Shown here: positions 7,707-16,879 of the stretch, one piece after another
Position numbering within the stretch: the first letter of the stretch is position 1
Layout: each line of letters opens with the position of its first letter
NCBI RefSeq assembly: GCF_000622245.1
Contig: NZ_JHXW01000013.1
Coordinates: forward strand, 1-61,184
Length of the DNA stretch: 61,184 nucleotides
Direction: 5' to 3'
DNA from: Fusobacterium perfoetens ATCC 29250
GTDB taxonomy: Bacteria; Fusobacteriota; Fusobacteriia; Fusobacteriales; Fusobacteriaceae
Translations under genes and position numbers: made by a program
Notes under the pieces: model-generated
Databases searched by the model: none
Told to the model about the DNA's origin: nothing
The model's input: the letters and a program-made list of their open reading frames with translations, nothing else

Positions 7707-9307
7707 AAAAAATAATTATTGGGATTGTATTCCTAGTCTTTTCTGTATTTTTATTTGGAAAAGATGAAAATATAAAAAAATTGGGAACTGTTTATTATTC
7801 TAATGAGATAAATGTTAAAGATATAAGTTTAGAAAACTTTTTGTTATTTTTATCTGAAGAAAGTGGAGTAACTGTTATATCATCTCAAAAAATAAAAAAT
7901 GATAAAATATCTTTATATATTAATGAGAATAAAAATTTTTTTGAGATTTTAGATATTTTATGCAATTCACAAGAATATATGATAAAGGATAGAGGAAATT
8001 ATATTTATATATGTTCTAGGTTTGAGAATAAAGAAAATAAAGGAATTTTAGTAGGGAGAGTTTTATCTGATGATTTTGGCGAAAATTTAGAAAAGGTAAA
8101 AATTACTCTTTTAGATGGATATTCAAAACCAAATTATACTTCTAGTGATGGAGTATATAAAATAGATGATATCTCTTATGGAGTCTATTTTTTGAGGGTG
8201 GAAAAAGAGGGGTATGATACAGTTGGAGAAATAATCACTATAGATAAATCTTATAATATTTTAAATATTAATTTAAAAAAGAAATATCAAGTGATAAACA
8301 AACAAGAAATTTCTAAAAAACAATTTGTGGTTAAAAAAGTTAAAATTGGGGATTTAGAAAATTTAAAAGTAGAAGAATTTATTTCAGATGAATTAAGAAA
8401 TAGTGTGAAATTTACAAGAGATAATAAGAAAAATATTTTATATATAAGTGGAAGTGAAGAAAAGGTTGATATAGTAAAAGAAAATATAGAAAAAATTTGT
8501 CATTCAAATAAAGGGATAAGAATATCAGCTCAAATTTTAGATATAACAGATAATTTATTTGAAGAACTTGGTTTTTCTTGGATATATGGAAATAATGAAG
8601 AGGGATATAAAGATAATCAACTTGTAGGAAGTTCTTTAAATAATAGTTATATAGGTGGAATTGGTAGTATTTTTACTACCACTTTCAATTATATAAAAAC
8701 TTTTAAAAATAACGAAGATTATTTAAATTTTGGAATAAATTTATTAAAATCAACACAAGATTTAAAGATAAGTTCTACTCCTGTAATAGTTACAAGTAAT
8801 GGGGAAGAAGCTAGTTTAAAGGTAATATTAGAACAAATTGTTGGTCAAGAAAGAGTTGAAAATACAGATAATAATCAAAATACATATATTCCTATTTTTA
8901 GGGAAGCTGGAGTAATTCTTAAAGTTTTACCAGAAATTTTAGATGATGAATATATCTCTTTAAAAGTTAGTATAGAAAGTAGTGATTTTAAAATTTTAAA
9001 TGAAAATACTTCTTCTGAAACTGATGGAGAAAATAATTATGGAGGAAAAGTTTCGAGAAATATTGAATCAACTTTGAGAATAAAAAATGGAGAGACAGTA
9101 TTTTTAAGCGGTTTAAAGAAAGGGATTGTTCAAAAAAATCAGAGTAAAGTACCTTTTATTGGAGATATTCCTGTGATTGGTTTCTTTTTTAGCAATAATA
9201 AAGATATAAAACAAGTGACAGATTTATATATAAGGCTTAGAGTAGATGTAATAGAAAATAAAGGATTTCAAGGAATTGATATGAAAAATTTTGAAAAAAT
9301 TAACTAA
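7703..9307 (+). CDS. Secretin (GspD/PilQ-like) with an inserted beta-sandwich domain
   Basis: 534 residues. A signal peptide (IIIGIVFLVFSVFLFG) is followed by an N0-type domain (about 35-105), a carboxypeptidase-regulatory-like beta-sandwich (about 113-195, with SSDGVYKIDDISYGVYFLRV and EGYDT), one N1-like KH domain (about 208-272) and the secretin C-domain (about 273-525). The last carries the signature region VPFIGDIPVIGFFF and a terminal beta strand. It would form the outer-membrane pore. Only one KH domain is visible where GspD has three. No pilotin or lipoprotein signal is seen. The gene closes the operon; its ATG overlaps the preceding stop. Confidence 0.9.
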   Translation: MKKIIIGIVFLVFSVFLFGKDENIKKLGTVYYSNEINVKDISLENFLLFLSEESGVTVISSQKIKNDKISLYINENKNFFEILDILCNSQEYMIKDRGNYIYICSRFENKENKGILVGRVLSDDFGENLEKVKITLLDGYSKPNYTSSDGVYKIDDISYGVYFLRVEKEGYDTVGEIITIDKSYNILNINLKKKYQVINKQEISKKQFVVKKVKIGDLENLKVEEFISDELRNSVKFTRDNKKNILYISGSEEKVDIVKENIEKICHSNKGIRISAQILDITDNLFEELGFSWIYGNNEEGYKDNQLVGSSLNNSYIGGIGSIFTTTFNYIKTFKNNEDYLNFGINLLKSTQDLKISSTPVIVTSNGEEASLKVILEQIVGQERVENTDNNQNTYIPIFREAGVILKVLPEILDDEYISLKVSIESSDFKILNENTSSETDGENNYGGKVSRNIESTLRIKNGETVFLSGLKKGIVQKNQSKVPFIGDIPVIGFFFSNNKDIKQVTDLYIRLRVDVIENKGFQGIDMKNFEKIN

Positions 9308-9385
9308 AAAGATTGATATTATTCAAGTTTGTTAGTAAAATATTAGTATGTGATACAGATTATCAGGTATATCCATGGAGGAAAA

Positions 9386-10372
9386 ATGAAAAAAGAAAGA
9401 TTAATAGAGATAATTTCAAATTTTAGAAAAGTAAAATTAGCTGTTATAGGAGATATAATGTTAGATGATTATCTAATAGGGAGTGTAGATAGAATTTCTC
9501 CTGAAGCTCCAGTACCAGTAGTTTTAATAAAAAAAGAAAAATTTGTTTTAGGAGGAGCTGGAAATGTTATAAATAATCTAGCTACTTTAGGAGCAAAAAG
9601 TTACTGTTATGGAGTAGTTGGTGATGATATAGATGGAGATCGTTTAATGAAATCTATGAAAAATTTAGGTGTAGATGTAAGTGGAATAATAAGAAGTGAA
9701 GAAAGACCAACTATTGTAAAAAGGAGAGTTTTAGGTGGTAGTCAACAACTATTAAGACTTGATTGGGAAGACCCAACAGACATAAATGTTATATTAGAGG
9801 AGGCTATATTAGAGAGATTTTCTCAAGCTCTTGACAATATAGATGGAATAATATTATCTGACTATGATAAAGGTGTTTTAACTCCAAAAGTGTCTAAAGA
9901 AATAATAAAAATGGCTAGAAAAAACGGAAAAATAGTAGTAGTAGATCCAAAACCATCTAATGTAGAAAATTATATAGGAGCTTCTTCAATGACACCAAAT
10001 AGAAAAGAAGCTGAACTTTGCTTAGGAAAACCTAAAAAGAAAACAATAGATGAAATAGGAACAGAGATAAGAGAAAAAATAAAATTAGAAAATCTACTTA
10101 TGACTAGAAGTGAAGAAGGAGTAAGCCTTTATGAAGAGAATAAAATAACAAATATTCCTACATTTGCTAAAGAAGTTTATGATGTAACAGGAGCTGGGGA
10201 TACAGTTATATCAGTATATACATTAGCTAAGGTAGCTGGAGCTACTTGGGAAGAAGCTGCTAAGATAGCTAATACAGCAGCTGGAGTTGTTGTTGGAAAG
10301 ATAGGAACTTCTACAGTAACTGTTGAAGAAATTATAAATTTTTATGATGAAATTTATAAGGAGTGGAATTAA
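9386..10372 (+). CDS. hldA: D-glycero-beta-D-manno-heptose-7-phosphate kinase (HldE domain I type)
   Basis: About 328 residues of the PfkB/ribokinase fold. Visible are the start of the RfaE kinase domain ([24 protein letters not shown]), the GGAGNV substrate loop and the C-terminal PfkB signature DVTGAGDT containing the catalytic Asp. The enzyme phosphorylates heptose 7-phosphate at O1 for the LPS core. The nucleotidyltransferase half of bifunctional HldE is absent, so it is a stand-alone kinase. ATG 9386 has GGAGG at 9377-9381; a longer frame from 9350 has no such site. It lies 78 bases after the secretin and its stop is 2 bases before the ispF start chosen here. Confidence 0.88.
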   Translation: MKKERLIEIISNFRKVKLAVIGDIMLDDYLIGSVDRISPEAPVPVVLIKKEKFVLGGAGNVINNLATLGAKSYCYGVVGDDIDGDRLMKSMKNLGVDVSGIIRSEERPTIVKRRVLGGSQQLLRLDWEDPTDINVILEEAILERFSQALDNIDGIILSDYDKGVLTPKVSKEIIKMARKNGKIVVVDPKPSNVENYIGASSMTPNRKEAELCLGKPKKKTIDEIGTEIREKIKLENLLMTRSEEGVSLYEENKITNIPTFAKEVYDVTGAGDTVISVYTLAKVAGATWEEAAKIANTAAGVVVGKIGTSTVTVEEIINFYDEIYKEWN

Positions 10373-10374
10373 AA

Positions 10375-10851
10375 TTGTATAGAATAGGAAATGGTTATGA
10401 TGTTCATAAATTAGTAGAGGGAAGAAAATTAATTTTAGGTGGAGTAGAAATCCCTTATGAAAAGGGGTTATTGGGACATTCAGATGCTGATGTTTTAGTT
10501 CATAGTATAATGGATGGAATATTAGGAGCTTTAGCTTTAGGAGATATTGGACAACATTTTCCAGATAATGATAATAAATATTATAATATTGATAGCATGA
10601 TTTTGTTAAAAAAAGTTAAAGAGTTAATGAATGAAAAAGGATATCAGATAGAAAATTTAGATTCAATTATTGTTGCTCAAAAACCAAAATTAAAAGATTA
10701 TATTTTAGAAATGAGAAAAAAGGTATCAGAAGTTTTAGAAACTGATATAGAAAATATTAGTATAAAGGCAACAACAGAAGAAAAACTTGGATTTACAGGA
10801 AATGGAGATGGAATGAAATCATATTCTGTTGTGTTATTAAAAAAATATTAA
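10375..10851 (+). CDS. ispF: 2-C-methyl-D-erythritol 2,4-cyclodiphosphate synthase
   Basis: About 158 residues. The IspF hallmarks are complete: metal-binding [36 protein letters not shown], and [14 protein letters not shown] near the C-terminus. It catalyses the fifth step of the MEP isoprenoid pathway. The frame is open from GTG 10363, but that codon overlaps the ribosome binding site AAGGAG at 10358-10363, so TTG 10375 (protein beginning YRIGNGYD) is the more likely start. It sits directly after the heptose kinase gene. Confidence 0.95.
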   Translation: MYRIGNGYDVHKLVEGRKLILGGVEIPYEKGLLGHSDADVLVHSIMDGILGALALGDIGQHFPDNDNKYYNIDSMILLKKVKELMNEKGYQIENLDSIIVAQKPKLKDYILEMRKKVSEVLETDIENISIKATTEEKLGFTGNGDGMKSYSVVLLKKY

Positions 10852-10864
10852 GGAGGAAATTATT

Positions 10865-11182
10865 GTGCCATTTGTAAAAATTAGTGGAATTTCAAAAGAA
10901 AAAGTAATTGAAATAAGTGAAGATTTAAAGAATATAATTGTAAAAGAAACTGAAACTCCAAAAGAAAGAATAAGAATATTTTATGATAATGTTGTTGAAA
11001 TTTTTAACCAAAAAGAAATAAATAATAGGATAATAATAGATATTCAATGGTTACCACGTCCAAAAGAGATGAGAGAAAAAGTATCACAAGCTTATTTTTC
11101 TTATTTTGAGAATCTTGGGTATAAGAATATTAAAATTTATTTTGAAGATATAAATAGAGAATATTATTTTGTAAAAAATTAA
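10865..11182 (+). CDS. DUF1904 / tautomerase-like small protein
   Basis: 105 residues starting MPFVKISGIS, so the mature protein would begin with Pro, as in the tautomerase superfamily. The rest (IIDIQWLPRPKEMREKVSQ) fits DUF1904, a small uncharacterised family related to tautomerases; I recall this family from memory and did not search. GTG start at 10865 with a perfect AGGAGG at 10851-10856. It follows ispF by 13 bases and is probably cotranscribed. The biochemical function is unknown. Confidence 0.65.
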   Translation: MPFVKISGISKEKVIEISEDLKNIIVKETETPKERIRIFYDNVVEIFNQKEINNRIIIDIQWLPRPKEMREKVSQAYFSYFENLGYKNIKIYFEDINREYYFVKN

Positions 11183-11211
11183 CCTTAAAATAAAATAAAT
11201 AACTTTTCTTT

Positions 11212-11257
11212 AAAAAATACCGTCTTTATTAACAAATAAATGAAGATGGTATTTTTT
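11212..11257 (+). terminator. Terminator after the ispF/DUF1904 genes
   Basis: A 15-base stem (11212-11226 with 11243-11257, one G-U pair) has A-rich and T-rich ends, so it could work in both directions. It lies 30 bases after the preceding stop. Confidence 0.8.
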
Positions 11258-11513
11258 ATTGTTAAGTGATGAAAAAAATGATAAAAAAAAGAGCTAAAAA
11301 AATATTAAAATGTTATTTTAATATTATTGATATAAAAAATGTATTAAAAAAATATAAAAAATATATTTTTAAAGTTGATAAAATTGGTCTATAATACTAA
11401 ATATCAAATAAAAAGATGTCCCAATAAATACAAAATAATAAAGTAAAAAAGCAATTTTAAAACAAAGTATCAAAAATTAACCGAAAATAATTTAAATTAA
11501 AGGGGGATATATA
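11258..11513. other. Upstream region of crt-hbd
   Basis: AT-rich gap without a gene. TATAAT at 11390-11395 is a plausible -10 element for crt, but I find no good -35 at 16-18 bases; TTGATA at 11375-11380 is too close. Transcription from there would give a leader of about 110 bases. Confidence 0.4.
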
Positions 11514-12290
11514 ATGGAATTTGTAACATATGAACAAGAAGGATTTGTTGGAATAGTAACTATTAATCGTCCAAAGGCTTTAAATGCTTTAAACAGTAAA
11601 GTGTTAGAAGAAATTGATGAAGTTTTTTCTAATGTAAATTTAGAAGAAACAAGAGCCTTAATACTTACAGGAGCAGGAGAAAAATCTTTTGTTGCTGGAG
11701 CTGATATAGGAGAAATGAGTACTCTTACAAAAGAACAAGGTGAGGCTTTTGGTAAAAAAGGGAACGATGTATTTAGAAAAATAGAGACATTCCCAATTCC
11801 TGTAATTGCAGCAGTTAATGGATTTGCTCTTGGTGGAGGATGCGAAATTTCAATGAGCTGTGATATAAGAATTTGTTCAGAAAATGCTGTATTTGGACAA
11901 CCAGAGGTTGGATTAGGAATCACTCCAGGATTTGGAGGAACTCAAAGACTTGCTCGTATAGTTGGAGTTGGAAAAGCAAAAGAAATGATATATGCAGCTA
12001 CAAATATAAAAGCTGATGAAGCTTATAGAATAGGACTTGTAAATGCAGTATATCCTCAAACAGAATTGATGGAGATGGCTAAAAAATTAGCAAATAAAAT
12101 ATCAAAAAATGCTCCTATTGCTGTTAGAGCTTGTAAAAAAGCGATAAATGAAGGTTTAGATGTTGATATGGATAAAGCTATTGTAATAGAGGAAAAAGCT
12201 TTTGGAAGTTGTTTTGAAAGTGAAGATCAAAGAGAAGGAATGAATGCTTTCTTGGAAAAAAGAAAAGTAGAAGGATTTAAAAATAGATAA
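11514..12290 (+). CDS. crt: Crotonase (3-hydroxybutyryl-CoA dehydratase)
   Basis: 258 residues of the enoyl-CoA hydratase fold. Visible are NRPKALNALN at the start, the oxyanion-hole regions (FVAGADIGEM; GFALGGGCE) and both catalytic glutamates of hydratases, in GGGCEISMSCDIRI and FGQPEVGLGITPGFGGTQRL. It interconverts 3-hydroxybutyryl-CoA and crotonyl-CoA in butyrate formation. A strong ribosome binding site (AAAGGGGGA) precedes ATG 11514. It is paired with hbd 48 bases downstream; thl and bcd-etfBA follow in separate units, so the whole acetyl-CoA to butyryl-CoA route is encoded here. Confidence 0.94.
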   Translation: MEFVTYEQEGFVGIVTINRPKALNALNSKVLEEIDEVFSNVNLEETRALILTGAGEKSFVAGADIGEMSTLTKEQGEAFGKKGNDVFRKIETFPIPVIAAVNGFALGGGCEISMSCDIRICSENAVFGQPEVGLGITPGFGGTQRLARIVGVGKAKEMIYAATNIKADEAYRIGLVNAVYPQTELMEMAKKLANKISKNAPIAVRACKKAINEGLDVDMDKAIVIEEKAFGSCFESEDQREGMNAFLEKRKVEGFKNR

Positions 12291-12338
12291 ATTATATTTA
12301 GGACTTAATTAAATTAAGATAGATGAGGAGGATTTAAA

Positions 12339-13178
12339 ATGAAAATAGGAGTTATTGGAGCAGGAACAATGGGGTCTGGAATTGCTCAAACATTTGCACA
12401 AACAGAAGGATTTGAAGTAATGTTATGTGATATAAATCAAGAATTTGCAGCAAATGGTAAAAAGAAAATAGCTAAAGGATTTGAAAAAAGAATTGCTAAA
12501 GGAAAAATGGAACAATCAGTAGCTGATTCAATATTAGCTAAAATAACAACAGGAACAAAAGAGATTTGTGCTGATTGTGATTTAGTAATAGAAGCTGCTA
12601 TAGAAAATATGGAAATCAAAAAACAAACTTTTAAAGAATTAGATGAGATTTGCAAACCAGAAACAATTTTCGCTACAAATACATCTTCTTTATCAATAAC
12701 TGAAATAGGAGCTGGACTTTCAAGAGCAGTAATAGGAATGCACTTTTTTAATCCAGTACCAGTAATGAAATTAGTAGAAGTAATAGCTGGGCTTAATACA
12801 CCAGTAGAAATTGTAGAAAAAATAAAAGAAATTTCTGAAACAATAGGAAAAGTTCCAGTACAAGTAGAGGAAGCTCCAGGATTTGTTGTTAATAGAATAT
12901 TAATACCAATGATAAATGAAGCAATAGGAATTTATGCTGATGGAGTAGCTTCAGTAGAGGGAATAGATGCTGCAATGAAATTAGGAGCAAATCATCCAAT
13001 GGGACCATTAGCTTTAGGAGATTTAATAGGTCTAGATGTATGTTTAGCAATAATGGAAGTTTTATATAATGAAATGGGAGATACAAAATATAGACCTCAT
13101 CCATTATTAAGAAAAATGGTTCGTGGAAAACAATTAGGAATGAAAACAGGAAAAGGATTCTACGACTATACTAAATAA
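12339..13178 (+). CDS. hbd: 3-hydroxybutyryl-CoA dehydrogenase
   Basis: 279 residues. The N-terminal Rossmann domain has [13 protein letters not shown] for NAD(H) binding; [16 protein letters not shown] contains the catalytic His, and [17 protein letters not shown] marks the C-terminal dimerisation domain. It reduces acetoacetyl-CoA to 3-hydroxybutyryl-CoA, placing it between thiolase and crotonase. GAGGAGG precedes ATG 12339. It forms a two-gene unit with crt and is followed by a strong terminator. Confidence 0.95.
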   Translation: MKIGVIGAGTMGSGIAQTFAQTEGFEVMLCDINQEFAANGKKKIAKGFEKRIAKGKMEQSVADSILAKITTGTKEICADCDLVIEAAIENMEIKKQTFKELDEICKPETIFATNTSSLSITEIGAGLSRAVIGMHFFNPVPVMKLVEVIAGLNTPVEIVEKIKEISETIGKVPVQVEEAPGFVVNRILIPMINEAIGIYADGVASVEGIDAAMKLGANHPMGPLALGDLIGLDVCLAIMEVLYNEMGDTKYRPHPLLRKMVRGKQLGMKTGKGFYDYTK

Positions 13179-13204
13179 TAGTTGCTACAGAGATTAACTT
13201 TCTT

Positions 13205-13229
13205 TAAGCTCGAAAATTTTTCGAGCTTA
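13205..13229 (+). terminator. Terminator after hbd
   Basis: TAAGCTCGA and TCGAGCTTA form a perfect 9-base stem with a short AT loop, followed by TTTTA. It lies 26 bases after the hbd stop. Confidence 0.85.
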
Positions 13230-13240
13230 TTTTATAAAAA

Positions 13241-13280
13241 ATATTAAATATTAAATATTAAATATTAAATATTAAATATA
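13241..13280. repeat. Heptanucleotide tandem repeat (ATATTAA)x5
   Basis: Five exact head-to-tail copies of ATATTAA (13241-13275) and a partial sixth copy lie between the hbd terminator and the thiolase gene, about 170 bases before the thl start. Such short repeats can change copy number by slippage. Confidence 0.9.
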
Positions 13281-13448
13281 AAAAAATGAAAAAATAATAT
13301 ATAAAATATATTTTAAAAAAAATAAAATATGAATTATAATAAAATATATAAAAAATGATGGTTTTTATATCAAAAGGTTTAAAATAAAACATAAATTATA
13401 AAAAGAAATTTGATAAAAAACCTAAATAATAAAAATCAGGAGGAAAAC

Positions 13449-14657
13449 ATGTCAAAAGTATATTTAGTAAAAGCAAAAAGAACTCCAATAGGAAGTTTTC
13501 TAGGAAGTTTAAAAGATGTTAAACCTGGAGATTTAGGAGCATTAGTTGTAAAAAATATAATTGAAGAAACAGGAATTAACCCAGCAGACTTAGATGAAGT
13601 TGTAATGGGAAATGTACTTCATGCAGGACATAAACAAGGAATAGGAAGACAAGTAGCTATAAAAGCTGGAATTCCACAAGAAGTACCAGGATACTCAGTA
13701 AATATGATTTGTGGTTCTGGATTAAAATCAGTTTATTTAGCTTATTGTGGAATAAAATCTGGACAAGCTAATATGATAATAGCTGGAGGAGTAGAATCTA
13801 TGTCTCAAGCAGGATTTGTTTTACCAGCTTCTGTTAGATCTGGAGTAAAAATGGGAGACCTTAAATTAGTAGACCACATGATATCTGATGGATTAACAGA
13901 TGCTTTCCATGAATATCATATGGGAATTACAGCTGAAAATATTGCTGAAAAATATGGAATCACAAGAGAAGAACAAGATGAATTTGCAATAAATTCTCAA
14001 AGAAAAGCAATAGCAGCTGTTGATTCTGGAAGATTTGCTGATGAAATAGTTCCAGTACCAGTAAAAATCAAAAAACAAGAAGTTTTATTTGATAAGGATG
14101 AGCATCCAAATAGAAAATCAACACCAGAAGTTTTAGCAAAATTAAAAACAGCTTTCAAAAAAGATGGAACAGTAACAGCAGGAAACGCTTCTGGATTAAA
14201 CGATGGAGCTTCAGCAGTTTTATTAGCATCAGAAGAAGCTGTAGCAAAATATAATTTAAAACCAATGGCAGAAGTTTATGCTGTAGGACAAGGTGGAGTA
14301 GACCCAGCATATATGGGATTAGGACCAGTTCCAGGAATTAGAGATGTGTTGAAAAAAGCAGGATTAAAAATAACAGATATAGATTTGTTTGAGTTAAATG
14401 AAGCTTTTGCAGCTCAATCTTTAGGAGTTTTAAGAGAAGTATGTGAAGAACATGGAGTAACAAAAGAATGGATGTTAGAAAGAACAAATGTAAACGGAGG
14501 AGCAATAGCATTAGGACATCCAATCGGAGCTTCTGGAAACAGAATTCTTACAACATTAGTTTATGAAATGGAAAAAAGAGATTTAACTTATGGACTAGCA
14601 ACACTATGTATTGGTGGAGGAATGTCTGTAGCTGTAATATTAAAAAGAAATAAATAG
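13449..14657 (+). CDS. thlA: Acetyl-CoA acetyltransferase (thiolase)
   Basis: About 402 residues. All thiolase signatures are present: the nucleophilic Cys in NMICGSGLK near residue 90, NGGAIALGHPIGASG with the catalytic His, and CIGGGMS with the second catalytic Cys near the C-terminus. It condenses two acetyl-CoA to acetoacetyl-CoA, the entry step to butyrate. Start ATG 13449 has AGGAGG at 13438-13443; an upstream in-frame extension from 13410 lacks a binding site. It appears to be a single-gene unit between two terminators. Confidence 0.95.
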   Translation: MSKVYLVKAKRTPIGSFLGSLKDVKPGDLGALVVKNIIEETGINPADLDEVVMGNVLHAGHKQGIGRQVAIKAGIPQEVPGYSVNMICGSGLKSVYLAYCGIKSGQANMIIAGGVESMSQAGFVLPASVRSGVKMGDLKLVDHMISDGLTDAFHEYHMGITAENIAEKYGITREEQDEFAINSQRKAIAAVDSGRFADEIVPVPVKIKKQEVLFDKDEHPNRKSTPEVLAKLKTAFKKDGTVTAGNASGLNDGASAVLLASEEAVAKYNLKPMAEVYAVGQGGVDPAYMGLGPVPGIRDVLKKAGLKITDIDLFELNEAFAAQSLGVLREVCEEHGVTKEWMLERTNVNGGAIALGHPIGASGNRILTTLVYEMEKRDLTYGLATLCIGGGMSVAVILKRNK

Positions 14658-14665
14658 TAAATTTA

Positions 14666-14701
14666 AATAGCTTATTAGTGTTATGGCACTAATAAGCTAT
14701 T
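14666..14701 (+). terminator. Hairpin terminator after thiolase
   Basis: A perfect 15-base stem (14666-14680 with 14687-14701) and 6-base loop lie 9 bases after the stop. No good T-run follows, so it may act as a processing or weak termination site. Confidence 0.7.
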
Positions 14702-14716
14702 ATATAGAACAAAAAC

Positions 14717-14814
14717 TTATCATTTTATGATAAAAATAGATTCATTATTTAAAAAAACGTAAAAAAAGTGGAAAAATGGTTGATTTTACATACAATTTTA
14801 TTATAAAATGATAA
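14717..14814. promoter_or_regulatory. Paired dyad operator candidates over the bcd-etfBA promoter
   Basis: TTATCAT-N3-ATGATAA, a perfect 7+7 dyad, lies at 14717-14733. A second copy with one mismatch, TTATTAT-N3-ATGATAA, lies at 14798-14814. They are 64 bases apart, and the second covers the -10 of the promoter called here. The left arm of the first and the right arm of the second also form a 13-base inverted pair. Two equal dyads flanking a promoter suggest a dimeric repressor, possibly with looping. The regulator is unknown. Confidence 0.55.
14780..14807 (+). promoter_or_regulatory. Possible promoter of bcd-etfB-etfA
   Basis: TTGATT at 14780-14785 and TATAAA at 14802-14807 are 16 bases apart. 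The -10 lies inside the second dyad described above. The distance to the bcd start is about 50 bases. Confidence 0.55.
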
Positions 14815-14857
14815 GTGACAAAGTTTAGCTAAAAAATCAGTAGGAGGATTAGATAGA

Positions 14858-16003
14858 ATGGAATTCAATATACCTAAAACACATGAACTTTTCAGACAAA
14901 TGATAAGAGAATTTGCTGAAAAAGAAGTAAAACCTTTAGCTGCAGAGGTTGATGAAGAAGAAAGATTCCCAATGGAAACTGTTAAGAAAATGGCAGAAAT
15001 AGGAATAATGGGAATACCAATTCCAAAAGAATATGGAGGAGCTGGAGGAGATAACTTAATGTATGCTATGGCTGTTGAAGAGTTATCAAGAGTTTGCGCA
15101 ACTACAGGAGTTATAGTATCAGCACATACATCTTTAGGAACTTGGCCAATTCTAGCTTTTGGAACTGAAGCTCAAAAGCAAAAATATTTACCAGGTCTAG
15201 CAAAAGGTGAATTAATAGGTGCATTTGGATTAACAGAACCTAATGCTGGAACAGATGCTGCAGGGCAACAAACAACAGCAGTGTTAGATCCAGAAACAAA
15301 TGAATGGATTATTAATGGTTCAAAAATATTTATAACTAATGCTGGATATGCAGATGTTTATGTAATATTTGCTATGACAGATAAAAGTTTAGGACTAAAA
15401 GGAATTTCTGCTTTCATAATTGAAAAAGGAACACCAGGATTTACTATTGGTAAAAAAGAGAAAAAACTTGGAATTAAAGGATCTGCAACTTGTGAATTAA
15501 TATTTGAAAATGCAAGAATACCAAAAGATAACCTATTAGGACAAGAAGGAAAAGGATTTAAAATTGCTATGATGACTCTTGACGGAGGAAGAATAGGAAT
15601 TGCATCTCAAGCTTTAGGAATAGCTCAAGGAGCTTTAGATGAAACAGTAGCATATACAAAAGAAAGAAAACAATTTGGAAAAGCTATTGCTAAATTCCAA
15701 AATACTCAATTCCAATTAGCTGATCTAGATGTAAAAGTAGAAGCATCAAGATTATTAGTTTATAAAGCAGCTTGGAAGAAAAGTGCAGGATTACCATATT
15801 CAGTAGATGCAGCAAGAGCAAAATTATTCGCTGCTGAAACAGCTATGGAAGTAACAACAAAAGCAGTTCAATATCATGGAGGATATGGATACACTAGAGA
15901 ATATCCAGTAGAAAGAATGATGAGAGATGCTAAGATAACTGAAATTTATGAAGGAACTTCAGAAGTTCAAAGAATGGTAATAGCAGGACACTTATTCAAA
16001 TAG
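14858..16003 (+). CDS. bcd: Short-chain acyl-CoA (butyryl-CoA) dehydrogenase
   Basis: 381 residues. FAD-contacting GAFGLTEPNAGTDA, FITNAGYADVYVIFA and the catalytic Glu region YEGTSEVQR near the C-terminus identify an acyl-CoA dehydrogenase; size and linkage to etfBA indicate butyryl-CoA dehydrogenase. In anaerobes Bcd-EtfAB reduces crotonyl-CoA with NADH while reducing ferredoxin by flavin-based bifurcation; that this complex does so is inferred from the family and gene set. AGGAGG precedes ATG 14858. Confidence 0.94.
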   Translation: MEFNIPKTHELFRQMIREFAEKEVKPLAAEVDEEERFPMETVKKMAEIGIMGIPIPKEYGGAGGDNLMYAMAVEELSRVCATTGVIVSAHTSLGTWPILAFGTEAQKQKYLPGLAKGELIGAFGLTEPNAGTDAAGQQTTAVLDPETNEWIINGSKIFITNAGYADVYVIFAMTDKSLGLKGISAFIIEKGTPGFTIGKKEKKLGIKGSATCELIFENARIPKDNLLGQEGKGFKIAMMTLDGGRIGIASQALGIAQGALDETVAYTKERKQFGKAIAKFQNTQFQLADLDVKVEASRLLVYKAAWKKSAGLPYSVDAARAKLFAAETAMEVTTKAVQYHGGYGYTREYPVERMMRDAKITEIYEGTSEVQRMVIAGHLFK

Positions 16004-16049
16004 GAAACTTTAGGTAAAAAACATATTGAAAAATATTGGAGGACAAAAA

Positions 16050-16838
16050 ATGAAAATAGTAGTTTGTATAAAACAAGTTCCAGATACAACAGAGATAAAA
16101 TTAGATCCTGTAAAAGGAACACTTATAAGAGATGGAGTTCCTAGTATCATGAACCCTGATGATAAAGGTGGATTAGAAGAAGCTTTAAAATTAAAAGACA
16201 TGTACGGAGCACATGTAACAGTTATAACAATGGGACCTCCTCAAGCTGATGCTATATTAAGAGAAGCATATGCTATGGGAGTTGACAGAGCTATACTATT
16301 AACAGATAGAAGATTTGCTGGAGCAGATACATTAGCTACATCAAATGCTTTAGCAGCAGCTTTAAGAGAATTAGATTATGATTTAATAATCGCAGGAAGA
16401 CAAGCAATTGACGGAGATACAGCACAAGTAGGACCACAAATTGCTGAACATTTAGGAATACCTCAAATATCTTATTTAAAAGAAATGAAATACAATGAAG
16501 AAGCTAATACAATAACAGTAAAAAGAGTTATAGAAGATGGATACTATCTATTAGAAACTCAATTACCAGCACTAGTAACAGTTTTATCTGAAGCTAATAC
16601 TCCAAGATATATGAGAGTTGGAAATATTGTTGATGCATTCGATAAAGAAGTTGAAGTTTGGACAGTAGACAACGTAAAAATAGAAGTTGAGAAACTTGGA
16701 TTAAAAGGATCTCCAACACAAGTTAAAAAATCATTTACTAAAGGAGCTAAACAAGCTGGAAAAGTATTTGATGACTTAGATACTAAACAAGCAGTAGACT
16801 TAATTGTAGAAAAATTAAAAGAAAAATTCGTTATATAA
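16050..16838 (+). CDS. etfB: Electron transfer flavoprotein beta subunit
   Basis: About 262 residues beginning MKIVVCIKQVPDTTEIKLD, the classic EtfB start, with the beta-subunit signature region VKRVIEDGYYLLETQLPALVTV further on. It pairs with EtfA and Bcd. ATG 16050 follows TGGAGGA; the frame is open upstream from 16026 but without a ribosome binding site. It is 46 bases after bcd and 41 before etfA, in one operon. Confidence 0.95.
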   Translation: MKIVVCIKQVPDTTEIKLDPVKGTLIRDGVPSIMNPDDKGGLEEALKLKDMYGAHVTVITMGPPQADAILREAYAMGVDRAILLTDRRFAGADTLATSNALAAALRELDYDLIIAGRQAIDGDTAQVGPQIAEHLGIPQISYLKEMKYNEEANTITVKRVIEDGYYLLETQLPALVTVLSEANTPRYMRVGNIVDAFDKEVEVWTVDNVKIEVEKLGLKGSPTQVKKSFTKGAKQAGKVFDDLDTKQAVDLIVEKLKEKFVI

Positions 16839-16879
16839 TTAATACGAATATAAAACCTTAAGATAAAGGAGATAGAATA

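Noticed and set aside
11375-11395. Complete promoter TTGATA...TATAAT before crt
   Set aside because: The hexamers are only 9 bases apart, too close for one promoter; only the -10 is kept as possible.
11492-11923. Antisense open frame over crt
   Set aside because: Shadow of the crotonase gene; proline/serine-rich product without a known pattern.
13241-13280. CRISPR-like repeat array
   Set aside because: The repeats are 7 bases long, contiguous and without spacers; no cas genes are in the window.
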